Shown here piece by piece: positions 21,244-30,921 of a DNA stretch of 44,877 bases (the stretch's first letter is position 1; each line of letters starts with the position of its first letter). The position numbers and the translations under genes are program-made. This DNA comes from Gemmatimonadota bacterium (lineage in GTDB: Bacteria; Gemmatimonadota; Gemmatimonadetes; Longimicrobiales; Gaopeijiaceae), in the NCBI GenBank assembly GCA_007126575.1, contig SLBA01000138.1:1-44877 (forward strand), written 5' to 3'. The notes under the pieces are model-generated. The model worked only from the letters and a program-made list of their open reading frames with translations, searched no databases and was not told the DNA's origin.

Positions 21244-23625
21244 TCAGGGGTCCGGGTACAGGGTCAGGCTGTACTCGGAGGGCCCGGGCTCCAGTCGTGC
21301 CGGGGTTCCGTCTGCCCATGCCCAGTGGCCACGCTGGTAGTACCTGGACATGGGGTGGCCGCTCTGCCCACCGGGCATCTGGAAGGTCGCCGTCTGGAAG
21401 TCACCCGGACGCGCGACCATTCGGAAGCTCTGCCCGTACGTCTGGCTGCTCGCACGCACCGTCCCGCTCCACCCCGGCTGTCGGTGATTCGGTAGATTCA
21501 GGAATCGCCCGAGGGCCGGAGAGATCTGTCCGAAGGGGTGCTGGGCGCTGAGTCGGTTGTCTTCGCCCCACGGGGTGGAGAGCCCATCACCGTCGGGGGA
21601 CTCGAGTGATTCGACGGCGAGCAGAAGGAGGCTCTGGATGTAGCGATCCCAGTCCGGATAGCCCTCCGGCAGGAGGTGTTCGGGCTGCTCCTCGAGGATC
21701 CGCAGCGCCGGTTCGTCCGACATCTCCCAGGTGTAGCGAAAGCCCGGAGCCTCGAGGCGGACCGGTGCGAGCAGGGGAGAGAGAACGCCGTTCAGCAGCT
21801 GGCTCCCGGTGCGAACCACCGCTCGAAAGTGAGGGGAGCCGGAGCCGGCATTGCCGTCCCAGTCACGAAGGTAGACGCGCAGCGAGTCCAGGCGCTCGTC
21901 CTCGGGGTCGTCGGGGATCGCGTCGAGCGCAATCTGCCGGAGGGGTTCGTGGAGGAGGCTCCGGGTGTCGAGCTGGAGCTCGTGGCTCGCGTCGATTCCG
22001 GTGCCGAAGCCCTCCCTTCCGGTCACATCGCGGATGCGGCTCGCCCGAGGGGACGGCATCCACTGGTGGGAAAGCTCCCGCGCCTCGGCAAGGGGAAGGA
22101 GCCGCTGGTTGGCCGTGTGGAGCCGGCCCGGCTCGTCGAGGATCACGACGGGGCGATCGTCCTCGCTGCGGACCCCGGCCCATCCCACCCCGGGCGTGGC
22201 GAAGGAGACGGGCCGGCGCCCCGAGAAGCCCTCTCGGAGGGGAAGAACCCCGCTCACCACCCAGCCGATGCGACCCTCGCGGTCCGCCATCAGGATCGAC
22301 AGTCCGGGCCCCCCGAGCTCGCGCAGCACCTGGACCAGATCCTCCATCTCCGCGCTCTCGAGAATCGCGAGTTGTCGGAGGGTGACCCCGCCGGGGTCGA
22401 AGGCGGGGGAGCGCAGGGCCAGGGGGACGTCGTCGTCGCCGGTGAAGAGGATCGGACCCCATCGGGTCTCGCGGGTCTGAAGGGTCCGGGAGTCGGCACC
22501 CCGGACCGCGAGCTGCTCGTCCCGCACCACCAGGGTGTCCCAGCCGCCGGGAACCCGGTAGCGGAGCGGATCGTCGGGATCGAGTTCGACCTCGACCAGG
22601 TCGGTCTGGTCGACGATCGCCGCCGTGACCCCCCAGGCGAGCCCTCGGGACATGCCGATGAAGACGCCGGGGAGGCCCGGAGGGCTCACCCCGAGAACCC
22701 GCGACTGCCCCCACTCCATCTGGACCCGGTACCAGATTCCGGGCACCGAGATGGCGAGATGGGGATCGTTCGCCAGGAGGGTGGATCCGTCCTCCCCCCG
22801 GATTGCCCAGGCGTTCGAGCCCCCGGGTTGGGGTCCGAAGTCGAGGGCGACCTCGGTCGGGGCCGGTCCGGGGGCGGTTGCGCTCCGGTTCCGCAGGTCG
22901 ACCACCTCGGGGCCGGGGATCGCAGCCGGCTCGTAGCCGCCCGTCGGGTCGTCGTCGCTGGCCCCGAGCACCGGCGCGTCGAAGCGCGACGCGTCGGGGG
23001 TCAGAAAGTCGGCGAGCTCGGCGGGCAGGACGTCGTAGAGTGGGCGAAGGTGTCGCTCGGATCGGTAGTGCGTCGATAGCCCGATGTAGAAGTAGAGGAA
23101 GCTGAGCATGGTGTCGACCGGCTCCCACGGCTCGGGGTGCACGCGCAGGACCAGGTACTCGGGCGGTCGTCGGGCGAGCGAGGAGAACCCGGCGTTCACA
23201 CCGTCGACGTACGCATCGAGTAGGTCACGCTCCGCGGGGTCGAGGTTCGCCAGGTGGAGTTCGGCCGCGCGGCGGTAGCCGTACGGCCGAAACTGTCGGT
23301 CGGAGGGCAGGGCGGGCTCGCCGACCAGCGCAGCCATCTCTCCCGAAACCAGGCGCCGGAGCAGGTCCATCTGGAAGAATCGGTCCTGGCCGTGCACGAA
23401 CCCCTGGCCGAAGACCGCATCCCGGAGCGTGGCGGCCCGAATGGTCGGAACGCCCAGCGAATCGCGGTTGATCGTCAGCTCGGCGGCAAGGCCCGCAGTG
23501 GTCAGCTCGCCCGACAGGGGTGGCAGGGAGCTCCGCACGAAGAACCACCCCCCGATCAGGGCTGCGAACACGAGCCCGACGACCCCGGCGCAGAGGCTGA
23601 AAAGGATGATGCCGAAGCGGCGCAA
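21244..23625 (-). CDS. Penicillin acylase-family amidase
   Basis: 793 aa, N-terminal nucleophile hydrolase. Signal anchor at residues 8-30. The alpha part has the family opening ITINRDSLGVPTIRAATLRDAVFGQGFVHGQDRFFQMDLLRRL-like segment, then a spacer of about 30 residues. Autocleavage would occur before S270 in QPGGSNAWAI, which becomes the catalytic serine of the beta chain (family form GSNNWAV). The beta part continues LLANDPHLAISVPGIWYRVQMEW, GVSPPGLPGVFIGMSRGLAWGVT. Probable role: periplasmic hydrolysis of N-acyl amides, penicillin- or acyl-homoserine-lactone-like. Start is TTG at 23625, three bases after the dehydratase stop, with GGAG eight bases upstream, so it is co-translated with that gene. 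Confidence 0.9.
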   Translation of the reverse strand: MRRFGIILFSLCAGVVGLVFAALIGGWFFVRSSLPPLSGELTTAGLAAELTINRDSLGVPTIRAATLRDAVFGQGFVHGQDRFFQMDLLRRLVSGEMAALVGEPALPSDRQFRPYGYRRAAELHLANLDPAERDLLDAYVDGVNAGFSSLARRPPEYLVLRVHPEPWEPVDTMLSFLYFYIGLSTHYRSERHLRPLYDVLPAELADFLTPDASRFDAPVLGASDDDPTGGYEPAAIPGPEVVDLRNRSATAPGPAPTEVALDFGPQPGGSNAWAIRGEDGSTLLANDPHLAISVPGIWYRVQMEWGQSRVLGVSPPGLPGVFIGMSRGLAWGVTAAIVDQTDLVEVELDPDDPLRYRVPGGWDTLVVRDEQLAVRGADSRTLQTRETRWGPILFTGDDDVPLALRSPAFDPGGVTLRQLAILESAEMEDLVQVLRELGGPGLSILMADREGRIGWVVSGVLPLREGFSGRRPVSFATPGVGWAGVRSEDDRPVVILDEPGRLHTANQRLLPLAEARELSHQWMPSPRASRIRDVTGREGFGTGIDASHELQLDTRSLLHEPLRQIALDAIPDDPEDERLDSLRVYLRDWDGNAGSGSPHFRAVVRTGSQLLNGVLSPLLAPVRLEAPGFRYTWEMSDEPALRILEEQPEHLLPEGYPDWDRYIQSLLLLAVESLESPDGDGLSTPWGEDNRLSAQHPFGQISPALGRFLNLPNHRQPGWSGTVRASSQTYGQSFRMVARPGDFQTATFQMPGGQSGHPMSRYYQRGHWAWADGTPARLEPGPSEYSLTLYPDP

Positions 23626-23628
23626 TGC

Positions 23629-26025
23629 TCAGGCTCCGACGGGCGTGGTGACCGGCCGGGTGGGGAGATCGGCCCGGGGCTCGATCCGGTCGATTGGGCG
23701 TCCGGGCTCCCAGTCGGTGACATATCCGGCCACGGCCGAAGCCGCGACCGAATAGGGCGAGGCCAGGTAGAGCTGGCCGGGGCCCGAGCGCCCGGGGAAG
23801 TTGCGGTTCTGAGACGAGACCGAGACCTCGTCGGGCGAGGCGGTGACCCCGGGACCGGCGTTGATGCATGCCCCGCAGCCGGGCTCGATGAACTCGGCGC
23901 CCGCCTCCTCGAAGAGGGTCAGGTAGCCCTTCCGGTCGCAGTATTCCCGGACCTCGATCGATCCGCACTGGATGTAGCAGCGAACATCGGGGTGCACCCC
24001 GAATCCCTGCCGGTCGCGGGCTTCGCGGAAGACCGTGGCGTACATGTCCATGTCTTCCTTCTTGCCCGCGGTGCAGGAGCCGGCGTAGGCGATGTCGATC
24101 CGGACCCGACCGCCATCGGCCTCGTCGCCCTCGAGCTCGTCGATGTAGCGGCCGTTTCCGGGGTCTCCCGGGAGTGCGACCATGGGTCGGATCGTCGAGG
24201 CATCGATCTCGATCACCTTCACGTACCGGGCCCCGGGATCCGAGACCATTCCCCGGCAGAGGGCGTGGGCCCTCTCCCGGTCCATGCCCCGCTCCTCGAC
24301 CATGAACTCGACGGCCTTCTCGTCGGCGGCCACGATGCCGGTGAAGGCGCCCACCTCGGCCGCCATGTTCGTCATCGTGGCCCGCTCGTCGATCGAGAGC
24401 GCCTCGACGGCCGAGCCGGCGTATTCGATGATCTGCCCGATCGCATGCCCGTCCCGGATGTAGGGGTGGCGCAGGATCTCGAGCATGTAGTCCTTGGCGG
24501 TCACGTTCCGGGCCGGGGTCCCCGAGACCACGACCTTGAACGAGGGCGGGACCTGCACCCGCACATCCTTGGTGATCCACGAGTTGAAGATCGCCGTGGT
24601 GCCGACCCCGAAGGCCACCGCCCCGATCGCGCCCGCGTGCGGCGTGTGGGAATCGGAGCCGATGATGAGCATTCCGGGCTCCGCGTATTCCTCGAGAATC
24701 TTGGAGTGGCAGATCGCTTCGGATCCCATCCGGTGTCCCTTCTGCTCGCCGTAGAGCTTGATCCCCTGGCGCTCGGCGAACTCCCGCTGCTTCACCTCGA
24801 GCTGGTTGGCCACATCGAGCAGCCCCTCCTCGATCCGCTCCTGCGTCATCGCCTTGTGCAGGAAGGTGAGGTGGTCGCGGAAGAAGAGGACGCTGTCGGG
24901 GTCGACCACCTTGCCGTCGAGCCCGACCTTCTCTTCGAAGAAGATCGCCGACATGGGCGTGACGTATTCGTGCGAAAACCGAATGTCGGTTCGGAAAAAG
25001 CCGGCATCGCCGGGCGCCACGCGCGGGACCCCGGTCCGGTCCGACGCGGCATCGACCACCCAGTGCCGGGCGAAGATCTTCTCGGCTAGGGTCATCGGGT
25101 GGTCGCCCGCGATCCCCGACCCCGCCGGCGCCCGGCCGGAGTGTGCGGGACCCGTTCGGTAGGCGGAGGCCTCGTCGTCTCCTTCGACGTAGCGCCCCTC
25201 GGTCATTGCCGCCGGGTTCGCGGGCTGCGAGGTCGCAGCCACCTGGCTTCCGACCGGATCCGAGGTGGTGTCGTCCTCGCCACTGCCCTGGAGCTCGCGG
25301 AGGTCGTCGGGGTCCTGTACCACCGCAGCAGTGTCGGCCGGGGTGGTGGGCCGGGCCCGCCCTCGGCCGGATTCGAGGCTGGCCGGGAGGAGCGCCGAGG
25401 TCCGACCCTGCAGTCGGGCGAGGTTGTACTCGAAGAGTCCACCGTACTCGATGATCTCGCGAGTGATCGCGTCCTTGCCCCGGGTGAATTCGGCGAGCTC
25501 GATCGGCTCCCCGGCCCGGATCCGTTCGATGACGCCGAAGTCGGTGGTGGTGAGGATCCCCAGGTTCTGGCAGTTCTCGTTGTAGATCCGCTCGATCGAC
25601 TCCGCCACCACGATCCGGATGCCGGCCATCAGCTCGGCGTAGGGCGACTGCTCCCTGGAGCTGCCCTTCCCCCGTCGCTTCCCCGCGACCGAGCAGACGA
25701 ACCCCCCGGCCTTCACACTCCCCCGGCTGATCGGAAAGCGGGTCTCGCCGGTCTCGGGGTCGGTGGTTCGCAGTCCCAGGTAGGGGAATTCGCCCAGCGT
25801 CTCGTCGTAGAAGTAGCAGATATACGCCGGCGTGATCTCGTCGGTCGAGATCTGGTCCCGGAGTCGCTCCCGGAGCGCGTCGGTGAGCTCGAGATCCGTG
25901 CGATCGAAGAGCTGAGACTCGACCTCGCGGGCGTCGTTCGACAGGAAGAGGACTCGACCGGGCATGCTCAGGGTGGCCGGTCGCTTCTCGACGGGGCGGG
26001 AGAGAAGATCCTTGGATGGCGACAT
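23629..26025 (-). CDS. Fused aconitase-superfamily dehydratase (LeuD-like then LeuC-like)
   Basis: 798 aa. Residues about 15-215 form the small swivel domain: GRVLFLSND, DQISTDEITPAYICYFYDE, ISRGSVKAGGFVCSVAGKRRGKGSSREQSPYAE, NCQNLGILTT. A poorly conserved linker of about 105 residues rich in E, D, P and G follows. Residues about 320-795 form the large catalytic domain: MTLAEKIFARH, FRDHLTFLH, IIGSDSHTPHAGAIGAVAFGVG, and the three 4Fe-4S ligands C651 (YAGSCTAGKKED), C717 and C720 (GCGACINAGPG). The order small-then-large is opposite to aconitase A. It hydrates or dehydrates a tricarboxylic or malate-type acid in the cytoplasm; the exact substrate cannot be read from the sequence. Start ATG 26025 with AAGGT four bases upstream. 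Confidence 0.85.
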   Translation of the reverse strand: MSPSKDLLSRPVEKRPATLSMPGRVLFLSNDAREVESQLFDRTDLELTDALRERLRDQISTDEITPAYICYFYDETLGEFPYLGLRTTDPETGETRFPISRGSVKAGGFVCSVAGKRRGKGSSREQSPYAELMAGIRIVVAESIERIYNENCQNLGILTTTDFGVIERIRAGEPIELAEFTRGKDAITREIIEYGGLFEYNLARLQGRTSALLPASLESGRGRARPTTPADTAAVVQDPDDLRELQGSGEDDTTSDPVGSQVAATSQPANPAAMTEGRYVEGDDEASAYRTGPAHSGRAPAGSGIAGDHPMTLAEKIFARHWVVDAASDRTGVPRVAPGDAGFFRTDIRFSHEYVTPMSAIFFEEKVGLDGKVVDPDSVLFFRDHLTFLHKAMTQERIEEGLLDVANQLEVKQREFAERQGIKLYGEQKGHRMGSEAICHSKILEEYAEPGMLIIGSDSHTPHAGAIGAVAFGVGTTAIFNSWITKDVRVQVPPSFKVVVSGTPARNVTAKDYMLEILRHPYIRDGHAIGQIIEYAGSAVEALSIDERATMTNMAAEVGAFTGIVAADEKAVEFMVEERGMDRERAHALCRGMVSDPGARYVKVIEIDASTIRPMVALPGDPGNGRYIDELEGDEADGGRVRIDIAYAGSCTAGKKEDMDMYATVFREARDRQGFGVHPDVRCYIQCGSIEVREYCDRKGYLTLFEEAGAEFIEPGCGACINAGPGVTASPDEVSVSSQNRNFPGRSGPGQLYLASPYSVAASAVAGYVTDWEPGRPIDRIEPRADLPTRPVTTPVGA

Positions 26026-26197
26026 GGATACCTTCGGCTGCGGTGGGCGTATCACACGGGTAAGACCCCGAACGAATCAGAAGCGGTCCAGCCCCTCAGT
26101 ATGTGGTGCGGGGCGGGGGGCGGCAAGCGACGGGACGTTTCTGAAGGGGGCTCGATCCATTACTCTGTGGGAGAACTCATTTGCCCGGGAGGCACCC

Positions 26198-27268
26198 ATG
26201 AACCGACCCAGCGGGGCGCGCGACCAGGAGCGCGGCCGGACGCACGAGCAGGGGCGCACCGACGAGCTCGGGGACACGCTGGATCGTCCCCTGCGCGACC
26301 TGCGCGTGTCGGTGACGGACCGGTGCAACTTCCGGTGCGTGTACTGCATGCCCCGCGAGGTCTTCGGCACCGACTTCGAGTTCCTGGCGCGCGAGCAGCT
26401 CCTCACCTTCGAAGAGATTCACCGACTGGTCGGAATCTTCGCCGGTCTGGGGGTCGAAAAGGTTCGGATCACCGGGGGAGAGCCCCTACTGCGCAGGGAT
26501 CTCGAGACCCTGGTCGGAATGCTCTCGACCATCGACGGGATCGACGACCTGACGCTCACGACGAACGCCTCGCTCCTGCCGAAGAAGGCCTCCGCGCTCG
26601 CCGCCGCCGGCCTCGACCGGATCACCGTGAGTCTCGACGCCCTCGACGACGAGGTCTTCCGGTCGATGACCGACCAGCCGGTCCCGGTCCAGCGGGTGCT
26701 CGACGGGATCGAGTCCGCGGCCCTGGCCGGGATGACCCCGGTGAAGGTGAACATGGTCGTGAAGCGCGGCGCGAACGAGGACCAGATCCCGAAGATGGCC
26801 GAGCACTTCCGGGGGACGGGACATATCCTGCGCTTCATCGAGTACATGGATGTGGGCAACACGAACGGCTGGCGCCTCGACGACGTCGTGCCCGCCCGGG
26901 CGATCCATGGCGCGATCCACGAGCGCTGGCCCCTCGAACCCCTCGATGCCCGCTACCCGGGCGAGGTGGCGACCCGCTACCGCTACCTGGACGGCGCGGG
27001 AGAGATCGGGATCATCTCGTCGGTGACCCGGCCCTTCTGCGCGACCTGCACCCGCGCCCGGCTCACGGCGAGCGGTGAGCTCTTCACCTGTCTCTTCGCG
27101 GGGAGTGGCCACGACCTGAAGGGGCCGCTCCGGGAGGGCCTCTCCGACTCCGAGATCGCCGGGCTCATCCGACGGATCTGGGGCCGCCGGACCGACCGGT
27201 ACTCCGAGCTGCGCAGCGAGGCGACGGTCGACCGGCCCCGCGTCGAGATGTCGCGCATCGGCGGATAG
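26198..27268 (+). CDS. moaA: GTP 3',8-cyclase MoaA (molybdenum cofactor synthesis)
   Basis: 356 aa. Radical SAM motif VTDRCNFRCVYCMP with C43, C47 and C50; SAM-binding VRITGGEPLLRRDL. The C-terminal second iron-sulphur cluster is in RPFCATCTRARLTASGELFTCLF (C-x2-C-x13-C), and the chain ends in the invariant IGG (MSRIGG) needed for the reaction. It converts GTP to 3',8-cyclo-GTP, the first step of molybdopterin synthesis. The first 28 residues are a charged extension. The start ATG 26198 is preceded by GGGAGG five bases upstream. No other moa gene is adjacent. It fits functionally with the MOSC protein at 43.1 kb. Confidence 0.95.
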   Translation: MNRPSGARDQERGRTHEQGRTDELGDTLDRPLRDLRVSVTDRCNFRCVYCMPREVFGTDFEFLAREQLLTFEEIHRLVGIFAGLGVEKVRITGGEPLLRRDLETLVGMLSTIDGIDDLTLTTNASLLPKKASALAAAGLDRITVSLDALDDEVFRSMTDQPVPVQRVLDGIESAALAGMTPVKVNMVVKRGANEDQIPKMAEHFRGTGHILRFIEYMDVGNTNGWRLDDVVPARAIHGAIHERWPLEPLDARYPGEVATRYRYLDGAGEIGIISSVTRPFCATCTRARLTASGELFTCLFAGSGHDLKGPLREGLSDSEIAGLIRRIWGRRTDRYSELRSEATVDRPRVEMSRIGG

Positions 27269-27313
27269 CCTGCCTCGACGAGGGGGGTGGCCGGCGACCG
27301 GAACGGCCGGAGA

Positions 27314-29218
27314 TCAGAACGGAAAGAGGAGCGGCACCAGCACCACCGTCACCACCAGCACCAGCGCCTGCAGCGCCACCCCCACCTTGAAGAAGTCCCC
27401 GAAGCGATAGCCGCCGGGCCCCAGCACCAGGGTGTTCACCGGCGAGGCCACCGGGGTGGCGAAGGCGGTCGAGGCCGCCACCGCGATCGTCATCATGAAG
27501 GGCTCGGGGTTGGCCCCGATTCCGGCCGAGAGCTGAAAGGCGATCGGCGCCAGGAGCACGGCGGTCGCGGTGTTCGAGATCACCTGGCTGAGCGCCGAGG
27601 TGAGCACGAAGAGCACGACGAGCAGGAGGATCGGCCCGGTTCCCTCCATCGCATCCGCGAGCTGGTCGACGATCAGCTGCATCCCCCCGGTGTTCTCGAG
27701 CGCCGTGGCCATCGGCAGGATCCCCGCGATCAGTACGACGCTCTCCCAGTTCACCGAGCGATAGGCGTCTTCGACGGTCACGCAGCGAAAGAGCACCATC
27801 GCGACGGCCGCCACGAGCACCGCGGTCACGGCCGGCACGACGCCGAAGGTCATGAGTCCCAGCATGCCGACGATGATCGCCACCGCCACCGGCGCGCGGT
27901 CGAGGGGCTGCAGCGCCGGTCCCATCTCGCGCGGGGCGAGTGTCACCACGAAGTTCCGGGTCTCGCGACCCAGGCGGCGGATCGCCTCCCACTCCCCCTG
28001 CACCAGGAGGGTGTCGCCGAAGCGGAGGGCCACATCGCCCAACTCCCCCTCGAGCAGCTCTCCCATCCGCTTCACCCCGATCACCGAGAGCTGATAGTGG
28101 TCGCGGAAGAGAATCTCCTTGAGCGTCCTGCCCAGGAGGCGGGAGCGGGGGGTCAGGAGCACCTCGGCGATCCCGGATTCTTCGGCGGTGGGGTCACCCT
28201 CCCGGGTCTCCTCGATGAGGCGGACGTGGCCACGGGATACCAGACGGGCAACCCCGTCGGGTGAGCCCTGCACGAGGAGCAGGTCGCCGGCGCGCAGGAC
28301 GGTGTCGGCGAGTGCGGGCTCCATCTCGCGGTCCTCCCTGGAGGAGGCGTCGGAGGAGCCCGCTTCGCGCCGGCGTCGATCGCGAATGCGACCGGGACGG
28401 AAGCGACCGCGCTCCCCGCTCTCGCGCAGCACCTCGAGCACCGTCAGCCCCAGCGAGCCCGCCCAGTCGAGCTCCTTCAGGCTGCTGCCGATCAGCGGGG
28501 AGTCGACCGGCAGGTGCAGCCGATGCAGCTGCGCCGGCAGCCCCCAGCTGCCCGCGAGCTCCTCGACCGACGGGTCGTCCTTGCCGGATGGAGCCCCCAC
28601 CGCCGGCCGATCCGGCAGAAGTCGCCGCCCGACGAGCGCCATGAAGGCGATCCCCACGATCACCATCGCGACCCCGATCGGGGTGAAGGCGAAGAGGCCG
28701 AAGGGGTCCCGGCCCATCGCCTCCAGGTGATTGCTCACCACGATGTTGGGAGCGGTCCCGATCAGGGTCAGCATGCCCCCCAGCAGAGAGGCGACCGAAA
28801 GGGGGATCAGCAGCTTCGACGGGGGAATGTCGCGGGCCCAGGCGAGACCCATCACGACGGGCAGCATGACCGCCACGGTGCCCGTCGAGCTCATGAAGCC
28901 CGAGAGGATCGCGACCAGGAGCATGATCACGATCAGGAGCCGGGTCTCGCTGTTGCCCGCGAGACGGGCCGGGAGCCGGCCCAGCGACGACGCCACCCCG
29001 GTCTGAAAGAGGCCGTCTCCCACCACGAAGAGGGCCGCGATCATGATCACGACCGGATCGGCGAAGCCCGCCAGCGCCTCTTCCGGACTCAGGATCCCGG
29101 TCAGGGTGAGGGCCAGCAGCGCCATCAGCGCCACCACGTCCAGCCGCAGGCGCTCCGACACGAAGAGCAGCACCGTGACCGCGAGGATTCCGTAGACGAG
29201 CAGGATCGAGCCGGTCAT
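27314..29218 (-). CDS. DASS/SLC13-type anion transporter with two RCK_C domains
   Basis: 634 aa. The N-terminal helices carry the SLC13/ArsB-like pattern: LRLDVVALMALLALTLTGILSPEEALAGFADPVVIMIAALFVVGDGL, a FMSSTGTVAVMLPVV segment and LIPLSVASLLGGMLTLIGTAPNIVVSNHL. Between about residues 205 and 400 lie two TrkA-C-type cytoplasmic domains (QLHRLHLPVDSPLIGSSLKEL and EVLLTPRSRLLGRTLKEILFR, ending GDTLLVQG). The second half repeats the fold with ALSQVISNTATAVLLAPIAFQL and a TAFATPVASPVNTLVLGPGGY motif. It probably takes up di-/tricarboxylates or sulphate with Na+. Start ATG 29218 has no ribosome site. It converges with moaA. Confidence 0.85.
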   Translation of the reverse strand: MTGSILLVYGILAVTVLLFVSERLRLDVVALMALLALTLTGILSPEEALAGFADPVVIMIAALFVVGDGLFQTGVASSLGRLPARLAGNSETRLLIVIMLLVAILSGFMSSTGTVAVMLPVVMGLAWARDIPPSKLLIPLSVASLLGGMLTLIGTAPNIVVSNHLEAMGRDPFGLFAFTPIGVAMVIVGIAFMALVGRRLLPDRPAVGAPSGKDDPSVEELAGSWGLPAQLHRLHLPVDSPLIGSSLKELDWAGSLGLTVLEVLRESGERGRFRPGRIRDRRRREAGSSDASSREDREMEPALADTVLRAGDLLLVQGSPDGVARLVSRGHVRLIEETREGDPTAEESGIAEVLLTPRSRLLGRTLKEILFRDHYQLSVIGVKRMGELLEGELGDVALRFGDTLLVQGEWEAIRRLGRETRNFVVTLAPREMGPALQPLDRAPVAVAIIVGMLGLMTFGVVPAVTAVLVAAVAMVLFRCVTVEDAYRSVNWESVVLIAGILPMATALENTGGMQLIVDQLADAMEGTGPILLLVVLFVLTSALSQVISNTATAVLLAPIAFQLSAGIGANPEPFMMTIAVAASTAFATPVASPVNTLVLGPGGYRFGDFFKVGVALQALVLVVTVVLVPLLFPF

Positions 29219-29402
29219 CGGGTCATTGTGGCAGGGGGCGTCCGGGAAAAGGGGGCTTCCAACCGCCCCGAAGATGTGGTGTCGGCCGGCAGGCTGCAAC
29301 GCTCGCCCGCCCGATCTCCGATCGGATCGGCGCTTGACGGTGGGGGGGCGGGATCCTTCTTTTCTCCGGGTACCACGATTCCCCCCCTCTCGGAGGCCTG
29401 TC

Positions 29403-30782
29403 TTGAGTCAACCCTCATCATCCTCGAATCCCTCTCCCGGTGCCGCACCCGCCCGGGAACTTTTCGGTACCAAGTGGGGCTTCGTCCTGGCCGCGGTGGG
29501 AAGTGCGGTGGGGCTGGGCAACATGTGGCGCTTCTCGTACGTCGCCGCCGAGGGCGGGGGTGCGGCCTTCGTGGTGGTCTACATCGCGATGATCGCGCTG
29601 CTCGGGGTTCCCCTGATGCTCTGTGAGCTCACGGTGGGGCGCCGCACGCACCTGTCACCGATCGGGGCGCTCCGGAACCTGGGCGGCCGCGCCTGGGTCC
29701 CGCTGGGGGTGCTCTTCGTCGTCACGGGCTTTCTGATCCTGTCGTACTACTCGGTGATCGCGGGGTGGACCCTGCGCTACGCGGCCGAGGCGGTCACCGT
29801 GGGCTTCGCTCCCGATCCGGGCGCCCACTTCGGGGCGATTTCCCAGGGGGCGGCGGCGGTCTACTGGCACCTCGCCTTCATGGTCCTCACGATCGGGATC
29901 GTGATGGTCGGAGTGCAGAAGGGCATCGAGCGCGCGGCGATGATCCTCATGCCGACCCTCTTCCTGATCGTGCTCGGGCTCGCGGTCTGGGCCTTCACCC
30001 TGGAGGGCGCGGCCGAGGGGTACGCCTTCTACCTGATGCCCGACTTCAACGAGTTGCTGGACCCCACGGTGCTCCGCCAGGCGATGGCCCAGGCCTTCTT
30101 CTCGCTCTCGCTGGGGATGGGGGCGATGCTCACCTTCGCCTCGTACCTATCGCGCGACACCGACCTGAACCAGGAGGCGGTGACGATCTCGTTTGCCGAC
30201 TTCGCGGTCGCCTTCGCCGCCGGGCTGGTCGTATTCCCGGTCATCTTCGCCCTCGGTCTGCAGGACCAGGTCTCGGAGAGCACGGTCGGCGCCCTCTTCA
30301 TCGCGCTTCCCGGCGCCTTCGAGGCGATGGGGGGTCCGGGTCGTGTGGTTGGGCTCCTCTTCTTCCTGGCGCTGGCGGTGGGCGCGATCACCTCGGCCAT
30401 CTCGCTGCTCGAGGTGGTTACCTCGTCGATCATCGACGAGTTCAAGATGGCGCGGAAGAACGCCGCCATCGGGATGGGTGTGCTCATTGCGCTGGCCGGG
30501 CTCTTCTCGGCCTTCAACACCGACGTGCTGGGGCTCGTCGATCAGGTGGCGGGAGACCTGTTCCTGGTGATCGGTGCGCTAGGCATGTCGATCTTCGTGG
30601 GCTGGTTCATGAAGGAGGACACCGCGGCCGAGCTGGCTCGGGGAGCCGGGGAGGGCTTCAAGGCGGTGATCCCGACGGTCCTGTTCCTCGTTCGCTGGGT
30701 GCTGCCACCGGTGATCGCCTTCGTGCTCTGGTTCGCGATGGGAGACGCTCTGGCCGCGATCGGGGACTTCTTCGGGAGCTGA
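29403..30782 (+). CDS. Sodium:neurotransmitter symporter family transporter (SNF)
   Basis: 459 aa, about 11 to 12 membrane helices. The opening is that of LeuT-type carriers: GTKWGFVLAAVGSAVGLGNMWRFSYVAAEGGGAAFVVVYIAMIALLG-like, where the unwound first helix binds Na+ and the substrate. Later segments include VPLMLCELTVGRR, ILSYYSVIAGWTLRY, the middle FFSLSLGMGAMLTFASYLSRD, and AITSAISLLEVVTS. It probably imports an amino acid with Na+. The start is TTG at 29403, chosen because CGGAGG lies six bases upstream and the residues before it are not transporter-like. A strong terminator follows at 30830. Confidence 0.9.
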   Translation: MSQPSSSSNPSPGAAPARELFGTKWGFVLAAVGSAVGLGNMWRFSYVAAEGGGAAFVVVYIAMIALLGVPLMLCELTVGRRTHLSPIGALRNLGGRAWVPLGVLFVVTGFLILSYYSVIAGWTLRYAAEAVTVGFAPDPGAHFGAISQGAAAVYWHLAFMVLTIGIVMVGVQKGIERAAMILMPTLFLIVLGLAVWAFTLEGAAEGYAFYLMPDFNELLDPTVLRQAMAQAFFSLSLGMGAMLTFASYLSRDTDLNQEAVTISFADFAVAFAAGLVVFPVIFALGLQDQVSESTVGALFIALPGAFEAMGGPGRVVGLLFFLALAVGAITSAISLLEVVTSSIIDEFKMARKNAAIGMGVLIALAGLFSAFNTDVLGLVDQVAGDLFLVIGALGMSIFVGWFMKEDTAAELARGAGEGFKAVIPTVLFLVRWVLPPVIAFVLWFAMGDALAAIGDFFGS

Positions 30783-30829
30783 TCCCCGGCGTCGGACCCG
30801 ACGCGGGGACCGGTCGAACGACGAACGAA

Positions 30830-30861
30830 GGCCCCGGGGCGAAGGCTCTCGCCCCGGGGCC
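30830..30861 (+). terminator. Terminator after the SNF symporter gene
   Basis: A perfect 13-bp stem: GGCCCCGGGGCGA (30830-30842) with TCGCCCCGGGGCC (30849-30861), loop of six bases. On the plus strand GTTTCG follows, a weak T-run. It lies 48 bases past the stop and between convergent genes, so it can serve both directions. Confidence 0.75.
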
Positions 30862-30921
30862 GTTTCGTATCCGGGCGCCACGCCGTTCGTGCGCGGCGAC
30901 TCGTGGTTCGGGTATCGTGGG

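Noticed and set aside
23254-25089. A 611-codon open frame on the plus strand opposite the dehydratase and penicillin acylase
   Set aside because: It is the mirror of two clear enzymes with conserved catalytic residues. The high GC content keeps reverse frames open, and the peptide is low-complexity with no domain pattern.
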